From: Francisellaceae bacterium
Lineage (GTDB): Bacteria > Pseudomonadota > Gammaproteobacteria > UBA6186 > Azoamicaceae
Assembly (NCBI GenBank): GCA_018703155.1
Contig: JABJGS010000002.1
Coordinates: 1-64,000, forward strand
Direction: 5' to 3'
DNA: 64,000 nt
The translations under genes were made by a program, and so were the position numbers. Shown here one piece after another: positions 9,876 through 18,899 of the stretch. The notes under the pieces are model-generated. The model did no database searches. It saw only the letters and a list, made by a program, of their open reading frames with translations, and was not told where the DNA came from. Within the stretch, counting starts at the first letter, position 1, and each line of letters opens with the position of its first letter.

Positions 9876-10232
9876 TTGCACATACGTTTCAAGATTGGTC
9901 AGCTAGTTAAAAGTAGACGCCTTGGTGTTCGCGGGGTAATTATCGAATATGACTACACCTATTACCGCTCTGAATCTGCCTATCAACTGCTTGCTAACCA
10001 AAGTAGTATTAAAAATAAACCATGGTACTTGCTACTAATGAATGATTCAAACTGTACCATTTATATGCCTGAAGATGAGCTGCTTCCGGATCTAAGTGGT
10101 AGAGAAATAGATAACCCCTCCATTAATGAGCACTTTGAAATATTTGCAAATGGCATGTACTACAAAAATAAAGATGATGTAAAGCCATTAGAATCTGTAA
10201 AAGATAAATTTTTCATTCGGAGAGTTAAGTAA
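9876..10232 (+). CDS. hspQ: Heat shock protein HspQ (YccV-like, hemimethylated-DNA-binding family)
   Basis: A 118-residue protein that reads as HspQ: FKIGQLVKSRRLGVRGVI at the N-terminus, KPWYLLLMND in the middle, then an acidic segment and LSGREIDNP. In enterobacteria HspQ modulates Lon specificity and promotes degradation of a mutant DnaA. The start appears to be TTG at 9876-9878, preceded by AGGATAAGAC; no ATG lies nearby in frame. The C-terminal 15 residues (KDKFFIRRVK) are basic. A membrane protein gene follows after 10 bases and is probably co-transcribed. Confidence 0.88.
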   Translation: MHIRFKIGQLVKSRRLGVRGVIIEYDYTYYRSESAYQLLANQSSIKNKPWYLLLMNDSNCTIYMPEDELLPDLSGREIDNPSINEHFEIFANGMYYKNKDDVKPLESVKDKFFIRRVK

Positions 10233-10242
10233 GGCATTCATA

Positions 10243-11277
10243 ATGACAACGATAAAACAATCAACATTTGAAAATTTGATTCATTTGCTGAAATATTCTC
10301 TTACTATAATTGGTAAAGATAAAGATATTTTAAAACCAATGTACAAATCATTTTATCTTGCAACATTCAACTATTCTTTTATCTTCATTACTGCATGTGT
10401 GTATTTTTTCAGCATAGGCAAGGCAAACTCTATTCCTACATTATTTTTAATTTTACTATTTATATACATATTCATTCTTCTTCCTTACTCTATTTTCTAT
10501 CATGTTCGTATGAGAGCTTGTACTAGCTGGACAGTATATCAAACTTTAACAGGCTCTGACATATCATATCAAGATGCATATAATCATACTCGTAAACAAG
10601 CTTCTTCATTACGCTGGATAGCTGTTATTGATATTGCTATGTGGTTTCTAACATCGAGTAGTGATAACGGTAATAATCGGAATATATCAGGAGGATTTCT
10701 CTCTTCAATAATAAAGAGTATTTTTGCTGAATCATGGGACTTAGCAAAATATTATTCAATACCTACAGTTGTTATCGAGGATACAACAGTAAGAGGCTCA
10801 GTTGATAAAATGAAAGAATTAAAGCATAACATCCCGGCAACATTAACTGGTATCTTTGGAATTGATTTTCTTGGTTCGATGGCCTCGATGGTATCTGGAT
10901 TTATTATTACTCTTCCTATTATGTTGATAGCATGTGGAATAGGACTTTTTGCAAGTAATATGTTTGCTCCAACTACATACTTTAGTTCAGATGGAGGTGA
11001 ACAAATGATGGTGTTTGGACACTATATGTCATATATTCCACTAATTTTTGGGGCAATTGTAGTCGCTTATACACAGCGTTTATTACAGCTAACTATAAAT
11101 ACTTATAAAATCATTTATTTCACTATCTTCTATACAAGTTTAAATAGAGGTGATGATATTGATGAATCTATGCGTAAGGATTTAACTGAGTATCTAAATT
11201 TCAAAGGTGATGATCTTAAAAACTCAGGTGGCTGGGGAGATAAGATAGATAGTATTTATAATATTATCAAAAAGTAG
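10243..11277 (+). CDS. Polytopic membrane protein of unknown function
   Basis: A 344-residue protein with about six hydrophobic segments: two near residues 45-90, one near 120-135, one near 200-235 with a GxxxG-rich stretch, one near 265-285 and a weaker one near 290-300. A soluble loop of about 70 residues (after MWFLTSSSDN) and a charged C-terminal tail of about 45 residues flank them. I do not recognise the family. It follows hspQ by 10 bases on the same strand, so expression may be shared. Confidence 0.7.
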   Translation: MTTIKQSTFENLIHLLKYSLTIIGKDKDILKPMYKSFYLATFNYSFIFITACVYFFSIGKANSIPTLFLILLFIYIFILLPYSIFYHVRMRACTSWTVYQTLTGSDISYQDAYNHTRKQASSLRWIAVIDIAMWFLTSSSDNGNNRNISGGFLSSIIKSIFAESWDLAKYYSIPTVVIEDTTVRGSVDKMKELKHNIPATLTGIFGIDFLGSMASMVSGFIITLPIMLIACGIGLFASNMFAPTTYFSSDGGEQMMVFGHYMSYIPLIFGAIVVAYTQRLLQLTINTYKIIYFTIFYTSLNRGDDIDESMRKDLTEYLNFKGDDLKNSGGWGDKIDSIYNIIKK

Positions 11278-11316
11278 TATTATATAATCATATATTCAAA
11301 CGAACACTCTATTTAT

Positions 11317-11604
11317 ATGGCCTGGTTTTTATATCTTATCAAAGCTAATGATAACACCCTCTATACAGGAATAACCACTGATGTTGCACGCCGATTTCAT
11401 GAGCATAATTCACAAAGTAAAAAAGCTTCAAAATATTTGCGTGGAAGAACACCTCTAAAGTTAATTGGATGTGTAGAAGTTGACTCACGTAGTGAAGCTA
11501 CGAAACTTGAGATAGAAATAAAAAAAATGTCACCGAAGGGAAAATTAACTTTATTTAACTACGAAAACCCCAAGGCGAAGCAAAATGCCAATCCAAAGCC
11601 CTAG
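11317..11604 (+). CDS. GIY-YIG nuclease superfamily protein (UPF0213/YhbQ type)
   Basis: A 95-residue single-domain protein: FLYLIKANDNTLYTGIT supplies the GIY-YIG core (here YLI...YTG), followed by the conserved Arg (VARRFHEHN) and a Glu in the LEIEIKK helix. YhbQ-type proteins are stand-alone GIY-YIG domains, with a reported DNA nuclease activity for some members. The last 50 bases overlap the 3' end of the convergent glutaminase gene. Confidence 0.88.
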   Translation: MAWFLYLIKANDNTLYTGITTDVARRFHEHNSQSKKASKYLRGRTPLKLIGCVEVDSRSEATKLEIEIKKMSPKGKLTLFNYENPKAKQNANPKP

Positions 11605-12511
11605 AAATATGCTCTATAACAATATCTCCTTGAACACTAGTCCCTTTAGAATTTAGTCTTGGTGATGACACGGCTATGCCACCTCTTCCTGTAGCTACTG
11701 CAACGATTAATCCAGATACACTAGTTTTAGCTGGCATGCCGGTACGAACCAGAAAGTTGCCTGATTCATCATAAACACCACAGGTTGCCATAATTGATAC
11801 TATTATATTTGAGACCTCTTCACTGATAATTCTTTTACCATCTTTAGATTTACCACCACTCGCTAATAACATTGGCAAACAAACGATAGTTTCAATATCG
11901 ATTTCATATGAACAAAGACTAAAATATGGAACTAAAACATCATCAATATCTTGCGTTATCACCCCATTACTTTTCATAAGATAAGCCAAAGATCTGTTTC
12001 TGTCCCCAGAAATTAATTCAGATTGAAATACTGTTTCACTAAAAGTTAAACTTTTATTGAATATTTTATCTATCCATTTTCGCAGCCAAGCAATTTTTTC
12101 CTGTCTATTAGATCCTGGGATCTTATCACTTAGGGCAATAGCTCCAGCATTGATAAGGGGGTTTGATGGAATAGGACCAAATTGCTCTAATGCTATTACT
12201 GAAGAAAATGGTTGCCCAGATGGCTCGGTATTTATCCATGAAAATAGTTTTTCAGGTCCAAATTCCTCCATCAGACCTATCAGCAATACAAGCTTTGATA
12301 TGCTTTGCAACGTTACTTTATGGGTAGGGTTATCTCCGCCTACGAGCTGCTCACCGTTTGTTAGCATTACGGAGCAAGCTAGATAGTCTGGATTTGCTTT
12401 GGCAAGCTCAGGTATATAGCTTGCAACAGTGCCATCTTTATTTTGCTGGCCTAAAGCAATCCCGTGATCTATTGCCCTTCTAATATTATTAATATAATCT
12501 TCTTTATCCAT
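11555..12511 (-). CDS. glsA: Glutaminase
   Basis: Hydrolyses L-glutamine to glutamate and ammonia in the cytoplasm. The 318-residue length is normal for the single-domain bacterial enzyme. The serine-dependent beta-lactamase-like motif SISK is at residues 70-73, NPLINAGAI lies about 55 residues later, and a glycine-rich C-terminal part (GRGGIAVSSPRLN) matches the family. In intracellular bacteria that live on amino acids such an enzyme may feed the TCA cycle and, in some, acid resistance; that role here is inference. 3' end overlaps the GIY-YIG gene by 50 bases. Confidence 0.95.
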   Translation of the reverse strand: MDKEDYINNIRRAIDHGIALGQQNKDGTVASYIPELAKANPDYLACSVMLTNGEQLVGGDNPTHKVTLQSISKLVLLIGLMEEFGPEKLFSWINTEPSGQPFSSVIALEQFGPIPSNPLINAGAIALSDKIPGSNRQEKIAWLRKWIDKIFNKSLTFSETVFQSELISGDRNRSLAYLMKSNGVITQDIDDVLVPYFSLCSYEIDIETIVCLPMLLASGGKSKDGKRIISEEVSNIIVSIMATCGVYDESGNFLVRTGMPAKTSVSGLIVAVATGRGGIAVSSPRLNSKGTSVQGDIVIEHISRALDWHFASPWGFRS

Positions 12512-12573
12512 TTCTCACCTTACCTAGGTCAAAATTAATGCACTGTCTTAATATGAAGTATAGCTTGATGATG

Positions 12574-12822
12574 CTAGCGTTTTTCACACTTATAGTATTG
12601 CTGCAATTTTTTATAATATTCTAGCTGTAATTTCAACCTTTTACCTTGAATAAGGGTATATCCTCGCCTTAATTTACTATTAATAACATTAACTCTATGC
12701 TCAATTCTAAGGCAAGATAATTTATACGTTTTAGGATTTGAGGATAAACTATTTTTCTCTCCAGCAAAGCATAATGGTATTGAAACTATTATAAATAATA
12801 TTATTAGATACCTTATTTTCAA
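12574..12822 (-). CDS. Small exported hypothetical protein (82 aa)
   Basis: The N-terminus has a short basic start, a hydrophobic core (YLIILFIIVSIPLC) and a plausible signal peptidase I site after CFAG. The mature part is about 60 residues, very basic and Tyr/Leu-rich, with two cysteines that could form a disulfide. No family recognised. It lies upstream of glsA in the same direction with a 62-base gap. Confidence 0.6.
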   Translation of the reverse strand: MKIRYLIILFIIVSIPLCFAGEKNSLSSNPKTYKLSCLRIEHRVNVINSKLRRGYTLIQGKRLKLQLEYYKKLQQYYKCEKR

Positions 12823-12927
12823 GATTTACATATCACTTTCAAATTAAAAGATATTATCTCTATTATTTATTGGTTTTAATATAGTGTTTTTAATTTTACA
12901 AAAACTAATAAGAAAGAAAGACAGTCA

Positions 12928-13473
12928 TTAATAATGAGGTGGATTTTCAAGACACTGAAGCGTATTTTGATAAAAATTTAAGGAAGTATCATCAAAACAA
13001 ATAAAGAGAACCTGCTCAATTTTTTCTAAATTTAATAACCCTTGGTAAACAGTATCAATAGCTACTTGATGAGCCAATTCTATTGGGTAGCCATATATTC
13101 CACAGCTGATAGATGGGAAAGCTATACTACGCAATCCCAAATCATTTGCAATGTCTAGGCTGCGCTGATAACAAGATGCTAACAATTTTGCATCATTTTT
13201 ATTACCTTCATATATAGGGCCCACAGTATGAATAACGTATTTGCAAGGCAAATTATAAGCTTTAGTATATTTTGCCTCACCAGTCACACATCCACTTAAA
13301 GTTCTGCATTCTTCTAACAATTCAATGCCTGCAGCTTGATGGATTGCTCCATCAACACCACCACCACCAAGTAGAGTATTGTTTGCTGCATTTACAATAG
13401 CATCAACATCTATTGTGGTAATATCACCACAAATAGCTCGTATCTTGTCTTTAGCTAATATTTGATTAATCAT
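12928..13473 (-). CDS. Macrodomain O-acetyl-ADP-ribose deacetylase-like protein
   Basis: A 181-residue single macrodomain of the YmdB/MacroD class. ADP-ribose-binding elements are clear: [16 protein letters not shown] near residue 17, [12 protein letters not shown] about 20 residues later, and the phosphate loop [11 protein letters not shown]. The family removes acetyl or ADP-ribosyl groups. Its start overlaps the end of ung by 8 nt, so the two are coupled. Confidence 0.92.
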   Translation of the reverse strand: MINQILAKDKIRAICGDITTIDVDAIVNAANNTLLGGGGVDGAIHQAAGIELLEECRTLSGCVTGEAKYTKAYNLPCKYVIHTVGPIYEGNKNDAKLLASCYQRSLDIANDLGLRSIAFPSISCGIYGYPIELAHQVAIDTVYQGLLNLEKIEQVLFICFDDTSLNFYQNTLQCLENPPHY

Positions 13474-14158
13474 AGGTTGCCTGCTTGGGTAATTGCCAAT
13501 CTATTTTTCCTCTTCCAGTAGTTTCAAGAAATTTATTTGCTTGTGAAAATGGGGTTGAACCAAAAAAACCTCTGTATGCAGATAATGGTGAAGGATGAAC
13601 ACTTCTAATAACTAAATGTTTATCTTCATTAATAAATTCACCTTTCTTGTGTGCATAGTTCCCCCAGAGTATAAATACTATAGGATTATTTGAGCAATTT
13701 AGCTCCTCAATAGCTTTATCGGTAAATTGCTCCCAACCACGTCCTTGGTGAGCACCAGCATTGCCTTCTTCTACAGTTAAAACACTATTCAACATCAATA
13801 CACCTTGCTTGGCCCAATGACTTAAAAATCCATGTTTAACAGGTTTATACCCTAAATCTTGTTCAAGCTCTTTATAGATATTCTGTAAGGATGGTGGAGG
13901 CTTAATATTAGGCTTAACTGAAAAACAAAGCCCGTGAGCTTGATTGGGGCCATGATATGGATCTTGACCAATAATAACTACTTTCACCTTATCAAATGGT
14001 GTGTACTCAAAGGCTTTAAATATTTCATTATCTTTAGGGTAAATAACTTTATTACTTTTTTCTTTGACAAGAAATTTTTTTAATTTTTCCATGTAGTTTT
14101 GCTTGAATTCACTGCCTAGCAATACTTTCCAACTATCATGTAATACAGCTGTTCTCAT
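13466..14158 (-). CDS. ung: Uracil-DNA glycosylase
   Basis: Excises uracil from DNA in base-excision repair. The water-activating loop GQDPYHG is at residues 64-70 (catalytic Asp66), [13 protein letters not shown] supplies the downstream Pro-rich loop, and HPSPLS near residue 192 is the leucine-intercalation loop with its catalytic His. Length (230) is standard for family 1. First gene of a two-gene unit with the macrodomain gene. Confidence 0.97.
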   Translation of the reverse strand: MRTAVLHDSWKVLLGSEFKQNYMEKLKKFLVKEKSNKVIYPKDNEIFKAFEYTPFDKVKVVIIGQDPYHGPNQAHGLCFSVKPNIKPPPSLQNIYKELEQDLGYKPVKHGFLSHWAKQGVLMLNSVLTVEEGNAGAHQGRGWEQFTDKAIEELNCSNNPIVFILWGNYAHKKGEFINEDKHLVIRSVHPSPLSAYRGFFGSTPFSQANKFLETTGRGKIDWQLPKQATYD

Positions 14159-14352
14159 CTGTTTATCCTAAATATATTATATTGCAGAGGATAACAAGCT
14201 ATTACTATTTCAATCAAGAAAGTTATTTAAATTACCGACTTTGACAAGATGCTACAAGATATGCAAAAGTAATCAAGCACATATACTCAAAATTGGTTAA
14301 TTCTATACTAGAATATATTTTAATGGTGTATTTCACTTAAAAGGTTACATGG

Positions 14353-16146
14353 ATGAAAAGTTATAGCTACAAAACTTACAAATTAATTATTAGCATGATT
14401 CTATTAATGTTTATAAGCTCAACATATGCTGGAACTAGCTGTAGATGCAAACCAAATCAGGATTGCTGGCCTAAAAAAATCCTTTGGGATAATCTTAGGG
14501 AATCTATGGATGGGAAACTATTCCAAGGAGTATCATATCTAAAAGAATGTATTGACGCCCCCAAAAGTGAAGCTTGTGAAACTTTATTATCCCAAACTAC
14601 CAACCCTTTCTATTTGGAAGAACAACCAACAGCAACGCAATCTACAGGATGGTTTAAAGCTTGGGAAAACACACCTAGTAACTATGTAGCAGAAGTAATG
14701 AATGCACAGGATATTGCTAAAGTTGTGAAATTCGCAAAACAACATAATATCAAAATTGTCATAAAAGGTACTGGCCATGATTATCTTGGCAGAAATAATG
14801 CTCCTGACTCTATTTTAATCTGGACACACCAGATGCGTGCAACCCAGATGCATACTAAATTTATTCCTCATGGATGTAGTGAAGAACATACAAACCTGCA
14901 ATCCCTATCTGTTCAAGCTGGAACAAGATGGTTAGAAGCATATGATATGGCTACAAATAAGCATAATAGATATGTTCAGGGTGGCGGCTGTACTTCTGTA
15001 GGTGCTGCAGGAGGATTTGTCCAAGGTGGCGGTTATGGGAGCTTATCTAGACAATATGGCTCAGGTGCATCTGGCGTACTTGAGTTTGAAGTGATAATAG
15101 CAAATGGCGATATTGTTATTGCCAATGAATGCCAAAATCAAGATTTATATTGGGCTTTAAAAGGAGGTGGTGGTAGTACCTTCGGTGTAGTATCAAAAAT
15201 AGTTTATATGACACACCCATCTTCAATAACCTCTGGCATAGTATCTGGAGAAATTAAAGCTAACAGTGACGCTGCTTTTCTGAAAATTATTTCAAAATTA
15301 ATGAATGTATACAAAAATAATTTTGTGAATGCTCACTGGGGCGAAATGATAAAAATCAAATCTAATAATACAATTTCATTGGCATTGGTTTATAGAGACT
15401 TAAAAAAACCAGATGTTGAACTAATCTTATCACCACTTAAAGAGCTTGCAGATGAAAATGATGATATTAACTTTAAAGTTGATGTTAACCCTATTGATGC
15501 TGTGAAAATGTGGGATCCTGATTACATGGAAAAATCTCTTGGTATAGTTGTAAAAGATACACGTTCTAACCAACCTCAAAATCAATATTGGTGGAAAGGA
15601 GACGGCGGCCAAGTCTCAATGTTTTGGCATGAATATCAATCTACATACCTGCCCAAAAGTTTATTAGAGGACAATAATATTGACTCATTTGCGAAAGCAT
15701 TATTTGATGCATCAAGATTCCATCAACTTGATATACATATCAATAAAGGTTTATACGGATCCGCACATGATGCTCAGGAGCGCCAGAAGAATACATCTAT
15801 GACTCCTAAAGCTCTTGATGCTATCGGCCTATTATTAATAACTTCAGGAGAAGCAAGAACCTATCCTAACATAATAGGAAAAGAACCAAACCTTGAAAAA
15901 GCTAATGTACTCGTTGAAAATGGACACAAAGCTATGAAAATAATAAAAGATATAGCTCCAAATGCTGGTTCCTACGCTAATGAAGCTAGTTATTTTCAAG
16001 AAAATTGGCAAGAAGAATTTTGGGGCGACAATTACGATAAGCTTTTTGATATTAAAAACAAGTATGATCCAAATGGACTTTTCTTCTGTCATCAATGTGT
16101 TGGTAGTGAGATTTGGTCGGATGATGGAATGTGCAAAAAAAAGTGA
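14353..16146 (+). CDS. Exported FAD-linked oxidase with BBE domain, bicovalent flavin
   Basis: A 597-residue protein with a signal peptide (hydrophobic core LIISMILLMFISS, cleavage after TYA at about residue 26). A VAO/PCMH-type FAD domain covers about residues 100-290, and the C-terminus has the berberine-bridge-enzyme signature (KYDPNGLFFC). Both covalent flavin attachment residues can be seen: His142 in GTGHDYLGR and Cys213 in GGGCTSVGAAG, the arrangement of bicovalent FAD oxidases acting on sugars, oligosaccharides or alkaloids. It is therefore probably a periplasmic or secreted oxidase producing hydrogen peroxide; the substrate is unknown. Several extra cysteines near the mature N-terminus and in the tail (FCHQC) could form disulfides. 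The 3' end overlaps mutH by 16 bases. Confidence 0.9.
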   Translation: MKSYSYKTYKLIISMILLMFISSTYAGTSCRCKPNQDCWPKKILWDNLRESMDGKLFQGVSYLKECIDAPKSEACETLLSQTTNPFYLEEQPTATQSTGWFKAWENTPSNYVAEVMNAQDIAKVVKFAKQHNIKIVIKGTGHDYLGRNNAPDSILIWTHQMRATQMHTKFIPHGCSEEHTNLQSLSVQAGTRWLEAYDMATNKHNRYVQGGGCTSVGAAGGFVQGGGYGSLSRQYGSGASGVLEFEVIIANGDIVIANECQNQDLYWALKGGGGSTFGVVSKIVYMTHPSSITSGIVSGEIKANSDAAFLKIISKLMNVYKNNFVNAHWGEMIKIKSNNTISLALVYRDLKKPDVELILSPLKELADENDDINFKVDVNPIDAVKMWDPDYMEKSLGIVVKDTRSNQPQNQYWWKGDGGQVSMFWHEYQSTYLPKSLLEDNNIDSFAKALFDASRFHQLDIHINKGLYGSAHDAQERQKNTSMTPKALDAIGLLLITSGEARTYPNIIGKEPNLEKANVLVENGHKAMKIIKDIAPNAGSYANEASYFQENWQEEFWGDNYDKLFDIKNKYDPNGLFFCHQCVGSEIWSDDGMCKKK

Positions 16147-16802
16147 CAACTATCGATAAACCACAAAGTGTTACCATTCTTAATGAACGAGCTGAATCTT
16201 TAAGCGGTAACACTCTTGGGCAGATTGCTCATAATTTAAATGTTAACCTACCAAATAATTTGAATTTTAATAAAGGTTTAATTGGTCAACTTATAGAGCA
16301 TGTCCTGGGTGCAAGTGCTGGAAATCTTCCCATTCCTGATTTTCCGCAACTTGGTATCGAACTGAAAACCATTCCTATATCTCCAAACAATAAAGTCTTA
16401 GAAACTACTTATGTTTGTACTGCTCCAATACCTCCAAAAGACTTTCATTTTGACCACTCAACTGTATTTAAAAAACTAAAAAATGTTCTATGGATACCTT
16501 ATGTCGTATATAAAAATGAGCCTATTAGCAGTTATCAATTCAAAAGTCCTATCTTTTGGTCACCAACAGAAAAGCAATATCAAATTCTTAGAACTGACTG
16601 GGAAGAATTAACTGAAATGTTAAGTTTGGGACAATTCTCTTATATTAGCTCACACATAGGCACAAGCCTACAATTAAGACCAAAAGCTGCAAACAGCAAA
16701 CAAATGATCCAAGTTTTGGATGAACATGATAATAAAATTAAAATAGTCCCCAAAGGATTTTATTTAAGAAAAACTTTTACCAGCAATATTATTTTTAATT
16801 AG
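16131..16802 (+). CDS. mutH: DNA mismatch repair endonuclease MutH
   Basis: MutH nicks the unmethylated strand at hemimethylated GATC sites. The GTG at 16131 gives catalytic Asp70, Glu77 and Lys79 in DFPQLGIELK, the same numbering as the well-studied enterobacterial enzyme; NKGLIGQLIEHVLGA precedes it, as in the family. A second GTG at 16143 is an alternative start. Its presence implies Dam methylation and MutL/MutS in this organism. It overlaps the end of the flavin oxidase gene, an unusual neighbour. Confidence 0.94.
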   Translation: MQKKVTTIDKPQSVTILNERAESLSGNTLGQIAHNLNVNLPNNLNFNKGLIGQLIEHVLGASAGNLPIPDFPQLGIELKTIPISPNNKVLETTYVCTAPIPPKDFHFDHSTVFKKLKNVLWIPYVVYKNEPISSYQFKSPIFWSPTEKQYQILRTDWEELTEMLSLGQFSYISSHIGTSLQLRPKAANSKQMIQVLDEHDNKIKIVPKGFYLRKTFTSNIIFN

Positions 16803-17321
16803 TAGATGATTTTCCTTTATTTTCATTAGCAACACACATAGCAACACTAGCTGTTGATGTAACTATTTCATGCGCTTCAATCTACTTCTCAATGTATAAT
16901 AATAGCTATCTAACCTTTTAATCACTCCCTATATTTTGCCTAACATCTTATTAATTCTCATATTATTTACGTGCAACCGCATTAAATAAACGTATCATTT
17001 AGGTATGTAAAATGAAATTATCTCTCTAATATATTTTAAAATAAGCATTTCATGTGTAGTGTCACTAATAATTGAAAATGGTTTACAATTAATCTAACTG
17101 TTAATTTACTACTCATTTCTAAACATATTTCATAACATTGCATACTTTATTTCTGCATCCACAGTCTAGGTCGGACACCGGCAGACAAACCTCTGTATAA
17201 ATGCAAATAACTTATATAATATCCAACCAATCATCTATAAATTTTATATTATTATAGAAACTATATTAGATGTTCATGGTCTAACTATATATAGTAGTAA
17301 ATATTCAGTTGAGATATTGTT
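16803..17321. other. Intergenic, nothing recognised
   Basis: About 520 bases, very AT-rich apart from a short GC-richer patch at 17160-17190. No terminator, tRNA or open frame recognised. Confidence 0.55.
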
Positions 17322-18890
17322 ATGCCAGAAGATGAGAACGATACTGACAAAATTAAAGCCCATGAAAAGGTGATTTTCCAAGAAAAATCAGCAACGTTGC
17401 ATGACAAAGAATTACAAAAAAATGCCAACCATAAACATAGTGAAGACCATAATAGAGAAGAAGAAGAAAGCATAGAAGAGAACAAAGAGATCAAACATGC
17501 AGCTCTAGAAAAAACCATAGTATTAACAGCTATGGGGCTAGTATTTGTTGCTACAGTTGTAACTGGTGGTATAGCTCCACTAATTATTGCCGGTGCTGCT
17601 GCCACCTTAAATTTTCTCGTAGTACCCTTGAAGATGAAAATAGATGCAAAAATACGTGGCAAGCATCGTAAGATGGTTAAAACCACTATCGCAACAAATA
17701 CCACTAGAAGAACTATTGAAATAAGTGCCTCCTTTTCTGAAGCAGGAAAACATGCTTTTGTTTTTTCAGCTTGTGCTGCAGTCTTCAATGTAATAGCTCT
17801 TCCTCTTGCTGCATTCGTTCTTGTTGCTAGTGTTATTTCATTTGCAACAGCTATAATAGCTTATAAAAAAAATCCTTCTTTTGCGGCTAAATGTGCAGTC
17901 ACTGGAACATTTTTCACGATGGCAGCTTCAGGAACAGCTGTTGGACTTATGATTGCAGGAGCTATAGCAGGCACAGCTCTAATGGCTAATCCAATTACAG
18001 CTCCCATTCTTGCCGCTGTAATTGTCGGTGGCTCAATAGTCAAGGCAGCCCCATTCATACATAAATTTTTCAAGAATATCATTGCCCCTAAATTTAAATC
18101 ATGGTTTAAAAGAAAACCTAAGCCAACCGTTAATGAAAACAATCTCGATATAAATAGAAAGAAACTTGAGAACGACCTAAATAACAAAAAGAAAAAAACT
18201 ATAGATGAAAAACTTAGTGACAGAGATATAAATACAAGAACATTTAAAGAAAAATCCGGACCAAATCCAACACCCAAGTCAAATCTTGTGTCTACTGCAA
18301 CTAATGTTGTTCCTAGACCTAATGTATCGCTAACACCCAATGTTCCCAATACAGCCACTGTACCTAATACAGCTCCTGCAACAAATTCACGAAATTCTCA
18401 TCCAATTCCTGTACCTAATTCTGCTCCTGCAATAAACTCATACAATACAGTGAAAATTTCTGCGCCTTCTATAGAATTATCACTTGCTGACAAATTAAAA
18501 AGTGAACTTGAAGCTTTAGATGATAGAGCCAAAATTGTTTCACCAAAACCAACATCTTGTATTTCTTCTCCTGTACCTATCGGAGAGATAAAGGATAAAC
18601 GTAGAGAGGAAGACGGACCTGATTTAATAGAAAAAAAGGATAGAGACAGGAAAGAATTTACAGTTATTGCAGAAGCCATATCTGAAGCAGAGCAAAATCA
18701 TGTTGGTTTGTCTGAAACACCATCAAGTAAAAGAAAAAAAACAGATAAAGAAATAGATGTACTACAAAGAAATATCGAAGAAATATCTCGACATGGAAAA
18801 CAAAAAACATCTTTACAAGAAATTGCTAAAGAACAACCTGAAAAACAAAAATCTCATCGCTCGACACCATCGTCATCTGAACATTTATAA
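17322..18890 (+). CDS. Putative effector-like membrane protein, paralog A
   Basis: A 522-residue protein of unknown family. Order of parts: charged, Glu/Lys/His-rich N-terminus (1-60), a block of three hydrophobic stretches rich in Ala and Gly (about 65-100, 145-175 and 190-235), a basic linker, then a long low-complexity Pro/Asn/Thr region (about 310-375, repeated PNT/PNS elements) and a charged Lys/Glu-rich C-terminal part. The hydrophobic block is shared with the next gene (KNPS.AAK, a Gly/Ala stretch, NPI, IVK), so the two are tandem paralogs. No signal peptide. Eukaryote-like disorder and an internal hydrophobic hairpin block suggest a protein that inserts into a target membrane; that is inference. 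Confidence 0.75.
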   Translation: MPEDENDTDKIKAHEKVIFQEKSATLHDKELQKNANHKHSEDHNREEEESIEENKEIKHAALEKTIVLTAMGLVFVATVVTGGIAPLIIAGAAATLNFLVVPLKMKIDAKIRGKHRKMVKTTIATNTTRRTIEISASFSEAGKHAFVFSACAAVFNVIALPLAAFVLVASVISFATAIIAYKKNPSFAAKCAVTGTFFTMAASGTAVGLMIAGAIAGTALMANPITAPILAAVIVGGSIVKAAPFIHKFFKNIIAPKFKSWFKRKPKPTVNENNLDINRKKLENDLNNKKKKTIDEKLSDRDINTRTFKEKSGPNPTPKSNLVSTATNVVPRPNVSLTPNVPNTATVPNTAPATNSRNSHPIPVPNSAPAINSYNTVKISAPSIELSLADKLKSELEALDDRAKIVSPKPTSCISSPVPIGEIKDKRREEDGPDLIEKKDRDRKEFTVIAEAISEAEQNHVGLSETPSSKRKKTDKEIDVLQRNIEEISRHGKQKTSLQEIAKEQPEKQKSHRSTPSSSEHL

Positions 18891-18895
18891 GGAGG
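18889..18895 (+). promoter_or_regulatory. Strong ribosome binding site for a GTG start
   Basis: AAGGAGG lies 4 bases before the GTG at 18900-18902 and overlaps the TAA stop of paralog A (18888-18890). This fixes the GTG as the start of paralog B and suggests translational coupling of the pair. Confidence 0.85.
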
Positions 18896-18899
18896 TATC

